A stretch of DNA of 64,000 nucleotides from CAZOEL01 sp964578835 (GTDB lineage: Bacteria > Desulfobacterota > Syntrophobacteria > Syntrophobacterales > Syntrophobacteraceae): NCBI GenBank assembly GCA_964578835.1, contig CAZOEL010000015.1, positions 1 through 64,000 on the forward strand, written 5' to 3'. Shown here in pieces: positions 61,169-64,000 of the stretch (its first letter is position 1; the number at the start of each line of letters is the position of its first letter). The position numbers and the translations under genes were made by a program. Below the pieces are notes generated by a model. It was not told the origin of the DNA, ran no database searches, and saw only the letters and a list, made by a program, of their open reading frames with translations.

Positions 61169-62840
61169 AGGTAGGGACAAGGAATTTAGAATTCCAAAAG
61201 TCAGCTATTTGGATTTCAAGCATATCGAGATGGATCGTGTCCTCACAATGCTGTTTCCCCGCTTGAAATATGACGGTTATGCGAGCAGGCGTCCTCCCAG
61301 GGGTGGCGATCTGTCCATCGATGAATTCATGGAGGATTTTCTGGAGCATCCGGAGTGGTTTTCGGGTTTTGACAAGCATCCCGATGTTGTTCGAAACTGG
61401 ATTGAAACGGACCTCATGGATATGGTCAACCGGGGCAAGGCCAATCAGGCCGTCGCGGCGCCACGACCGCTGCATGGCAATACCTACAAATTCCGTAATG
61501 CAAAGCACACCCGTGACTACGGTGCGGCGGAGCAGATCTACTGGATGCTCTTTTACGCCCGCAAAGGCAAAGGCCAGGCTGCCCGCGATGCTCTGAAACG
61601 ATTCTTCTTCACAGGAGTGGACTTCGTAACGGATCGTTATGATCCCGGCGCCTCCGTTGATGTGGAAACGCAGGCGATTCTGCGCCTGGATCATCAGGTT
61701 ACCCAGGATATGAAGGATTCCAAGGATCCGTCACGCTTCCAGCCCTTGTGCATCGGCCAGGCGGATATAATGGCGGATGATATCCTGCGGCTGCTTGCCT
61801 ATGAGCCATTCATCCCGCGCTCGGTGCTGGTGGACTACCTCAAGACCCTTTTGACGTTCCACCTTGCGCTCTACCATCTCAAGCTCCTGCAGATTCTTCC
61901 CGGGCTGGTGAAACAGCGCTCGGGCAACAAACTTTGCAGCATCAAGGAATGCCCGATCAATCCCGGACTCCACGATGCTCTGGATGGCTGTCCCTACCGC
62001 ATAGCGGTCGTGGTGGATATGGGCGATGTCAACAACCGTCACATGGCTGAGCTGGCCCGAAAGTTCACCGACCGCCTTTACAGCAAGATTCCCGCTTTCG
62101 TGCAGGCCAATTTTGTTGTCAAGAAGCTCGATGAGATGGCGGAATACCTGAGCAAGAAAACCGGCAAGCTCGCTGCGCCGGCCAATGGCATATTTGGCGT
62201 CGGAGACCTGGTTTCGCTGCTGAACCCCGAGCATGATGCCGAAAGGGAAGCCTACTTCAAGTTCCGCCTGGCCAGTCTCATTGAGGAGTCGACGTCCGGA
62301 AACGAGGACCTGGACCCGGAAATTCGGGAGGTCACCGCAATGGGGCTCGGCGAGTTCGAGTCTTTCATTGAAATCTTGATGGCGTATCGTGGCAAGTATC
62401 ACCGCCAATACATCACGGAATGTCTGGATTCCCTGCTTTTGAAGAACAAGGAAAACGGCCTTCTGGCTCAATCCCGCGCCAAGGGAAGCCCGCGCAGGTT
62501 CTCATTTGGAAGCAAGTTGCTCGAGGTGCTCCTGCAGGTGGCCGTGCTGACTCAGGATGAAGGGCGTTTCATCACTCAGGAAGTTCGTATCGAAGATTTG
62601 CTGTCTTTTCTAAGGAACCGCTACGGCCTGTATATCGACCGGCTTCCGGAGAACGCTCGGTCCAATAGCAGCATACTCGACGGGCGAGCGCTGCGTCTGA
62701 ATATTGAAGCCTTCAAGCGCCGTCTGCGTGAGATCGGGTTTTATGAGGATCTGTCCGACGCCTACGTCACCCAGAAGGTTTCACCACGCTATGCCATTGA
62801 GAAAAAAGACGGAACGGACAAAAACGGGAGGTACGCATGA
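61158..62840 (+). CDS. Defense-island protein of unknown fold, 560 aa (MAD7-like)
   Basis: Begins at GTG 61158 with AAGGAG nine bases upstream, overlapping the kinase gene by 11 bp. A soluble, largely helical protein; blocks such as RFQPLCIGQADIMADDILRL, DALDGCPYRIAVVVDMGD and RFSFGSKLLEVLLQVAVLTQ are visible, with no catalytic motif that I recognise. Its place between a PglW-like kinase and the terminal gene corresponds to MAD7 in MADS loci. Overlaps the next gene by ATGA (62837-62840). Confidence 0.88.
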   Translation: MSIKGRDKEFRIPKVSYLDFKHIEMDRVLTMLFPRLKYDGYASRRPPRGGDLSIDEFMEDFLEHPEWFSGFDKHPDVVRNWIETDLMDMVNRGKANQAVAAPRPLHGNTYKFRNAKHTRDYGAAEQIYWMLFYARKGKGQAARDALKRFFFTGVDFVTDRYDPGASVDVETQAILRLDHQVTQDMKDSKDPSRFQPLCIGQADIMADDILRLLAYEPFIPRSVLVDYLKTLLTFHLALYHLKLLQILPGLVKQRSGNKLCSIKECPINPGLHDALDGCPYRIAVVVDMGDVNNRHMAELARKFTDRLYSKIPAFVQANFVVKKLDEMAEYLSKKTGKLAAPANGIFGVGDLVSLLNPEHDAEREAYFKFRLASLIEESTSGNEDLDPEIREVTAMGLGEFESFIEILMAYRGKYHRQYITECLDSLLLKNKENGLLAQSRAKGSPRRFSFGSKLLEVLLQVAVLTQDEGRFITQEVRIEDLLSFLRNRYGLYIDRLPENARSNSSILDGRALRLNIEAFKRRLREIGFYEDLSDAYVTQKVSPRYAIEKKDGTDKNGRYA

Positions 62841-64000
62841 GCAACGCGTTCACAAGGCTGTCCCGGGATAAATTGAACGCGGAGGTTGCTGGTTTACTCT
62901 GCCCCCGGATTGAAGAGATCCTGGGCGATCGGGGTCCGGGCCACTGCATGCGGGTGACCGACCTCGACAGCGATATCATGGAATCTGTCTGTAAGGAGTT
63001 GCGCCGCACCCGGGAAGACGGCAACATTTTCATCCTTGGGAGCTCTAACCAGGAAAACCTGCCTTTCCGCGTGACTTCCACCAAGCTGGTGGAACTGCGT
63101 AATCCGGATGAAAATGGTGAACTGCGTCAACCGCTGCTCGTTTTCATCCCGACTTCCCTTCGCACCAGTGCGGAGGATTCCTTTGGCATTGCCACTTTCG
63201 AAGAGCTGGCTTTCATAACCATCTACGAGGATCTTGTCGGCTTATTGCTTGAGCGACTTCCTGCAAGTCTGGTTGGTCATGTGCGCGATCTTTTCGGAAT
63301 CCTCTCAGAAGAGGAATGGCTTTTTGCCAACGATGTTTCCCGCGTGCGGTATCTGCTCACGGCGCTGGAAAACGGCATTGACGGGGAAACACTCGGAGCG
63401 AGCCTCTATGAGCTGACGCTGATTCCCGATTTCAAACTCTTTGCCGACCCCGGAATCGTCAGCGGGAGGATTCGGCGGAATCTCGGAAGCGTGCGAAATC
63501 TGATCGTCTCTCATAAATCGGTGCGCGGACGCATCGCGGATTTGGGCTTGAGCGACAAGGCCCTCGAGTCGCGCCTGTTTACCTATTTTGAGAAATACGA
63601 CATCCAGGAGCCGGAGACATGGACGTCTCCAATTGCGACTGAAAAAAGCTGGTGGAGTATCTCGTTCGACAAGTGGGCATTCCAGGAAGAGCTCTCACTG
63701 GACAAGGTTCACCTGAAGGTTGTGGAAACGGACCTGCCCGTAGTGCAGGAGGGGGAAACCGACGATCAGCTGTCCGGCCTTATCGGTCAGCAGGTTTTGG
63801 TTCCAAGCGAACGCCGCAGAATGAACGTGGTCTTCGATGTCACCCCCCACCCCGATAAAGTGACCGGTCTGGATCATTTTACAGTACAGGTAGTGTCGCA
63901 GGCTGGTGGCCCGGTCGGAAAATCCAAGAAAGTCAAAACCTGGACAGCGAAGCGAACCCGGGCAACCGCCAGCCTTTTGAAGTTGAACAAGATAGAGTTC
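62837..64000 (+). CDS. Defense-island terminal protein, partial (MAD8-like, N-terminal 388 aa)
   Basis: ATG 62837 overlaps the upstream stop and follows GGGAGG. The frame is open to the window end (388 codons, MSNAFTRLSRDKLNAEVAGL ...) and continues beyond. The visible part includes NIFILGSSNQENLPFRVTST, FIPTSLRTSAEDSFGIATFE and a beta-rich segment from about residue 300; no Walker motif appears yet. Position suggests the MADS ATP-binding component, expected to show a P-loop further on. Confidence 0.82.
   Translation, partial: MSNAFTRLSRDKLNAEVAGLLCPRIEEILGDRGPGHCMRVTDLDSDIMESVCKELRRTREDGNIFILGSSNQENLPFRVTSTKLVELRNPDENGELRQPLLVFIPTSLRTSAEDSFGIATFEELAFITIYEDLVGLLLERLPASLVGHVRDLFGILSEEEWLFANDVSRVRYLLTALENGIDGETLGASLYELTLIPDFKLFADPGIVSGRIRRNLGSVRNLIVSHKSVRGRIADLGLSDKALESRLFTYFEKYDIQEPETWTSPIATEKSWWSISFDKWAFQEELSLDKVHLKVVETDLPVVQEGETDDQLSGLIGQQVLVPSERRRMNVVFDVTPHPDKVTGLDHFTVQVVSQAGGPVGKSKKVKTWTAKRTRATASLLKLNKIEF

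Noticed and set aside
1..64000. CRISPR arrays, rRNA genes or prophage structural genes
   Set aside because: No regularly spaced repeats with unique spacers, no rRNA-like sequence and no capsid, tail or terminase genes were found.
50680..64000. Second attachment site (copy of the tRNA-Asn 3' end) closing the island
   Set aside because: I did not find a repeat of the tRNA 3' segment before the window end; it would have to lie beyond 64000.

Overview
The window looks like a chromosomal segment of a Gram-negative, anaerobic Desulfobacterota (deltaproteobacterial) organism, most plausibly a relative of Syntrophobacter. The evidence is a four-gene pyruvate:ferredoxin oxidoreductase cluster, a delta-type nickel/cobalt ECF transporter with periplasmic accessory subunits, DUF169, YHS-domain metal-efflux and PilZ proteins, many lipoprotein signals, and an elongation factor G of the mitochondrial-like type. 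This placement is inference from gene content; no rRNA or single-copy marker phylogeny was run.

Layout. 0.3-5.1 kb: a sensor histidine kinase facing a CbiM/CbiQ-type metal transporter whose ATPase gene is absent here and whose accessory subunit is split in two. 5.5-15.3 kb: an envelope region with an FKBP lipoprotein isomerase, two L,D-transpeptidase-type lipoproteins, a lytic transglycosylase that has lost part of its catalytic domain, an RND-efflux adaptor gene broken by a 151-bp miniature inverted-repeat element, secreted proteins of unknown function, and palindrome-rich spacers. 15.4-20.4 kb: DUF169, thiC under a TPP riboswitch, and a three-enzyme cassette (nucleotidyltransferase, histidine phosphatase, 2H phosphoesterase). 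21-33.8 kb: housekeeping and accessory genes (Uma2 nuclease, murI, an M16 peptidase pair, cytochrome b5/DUF2231 fusion, trpS, potC-potD without potA/potB, cyclophilin, a RecA-fold ATPase pair). 33.9-40.9 kb: EF-G, a LysM-MepA endopeptidase and an YcbB-type L,D-transpeptidase. 41-50.6 kb: tadA, two tRNA-Ser genes, the dnaX-ybaB-recR set, and a por operon whose last gene fuses the PFOR beta subunit to a GltD/NfnB-like flavoprotein.

50.7-64 kb is an accessory island. It starts at a tRNA-Asn gene that carries the decayed 3' end of a serine recombinase gene, then has an XRE regulator and a tightly coupled operon: N6-adenine methylase with an HSDR_N-like front domain, Fic AMPylator, type I S subunit, a 1383-aa NERD/double-kinase/ATPase protein, a 560-aa protein of unknown fold and a long protein cut by the window edge. 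No HsdR is present. This matches the architecture of the methylation-associated defense system (MADS), related to BREX/Pgl through the PglW-like kinase, but a Fic gene and a symmetric repeat array sit where other components would be expected. It is the most interesting system in the window.

Dispersed palindromes and MITE-like repeats are frequent in the spacers, and several genes are visibly decaying (efflux adaptor, histidine kinase fragment, LAB_N membrane protein, recombinase).
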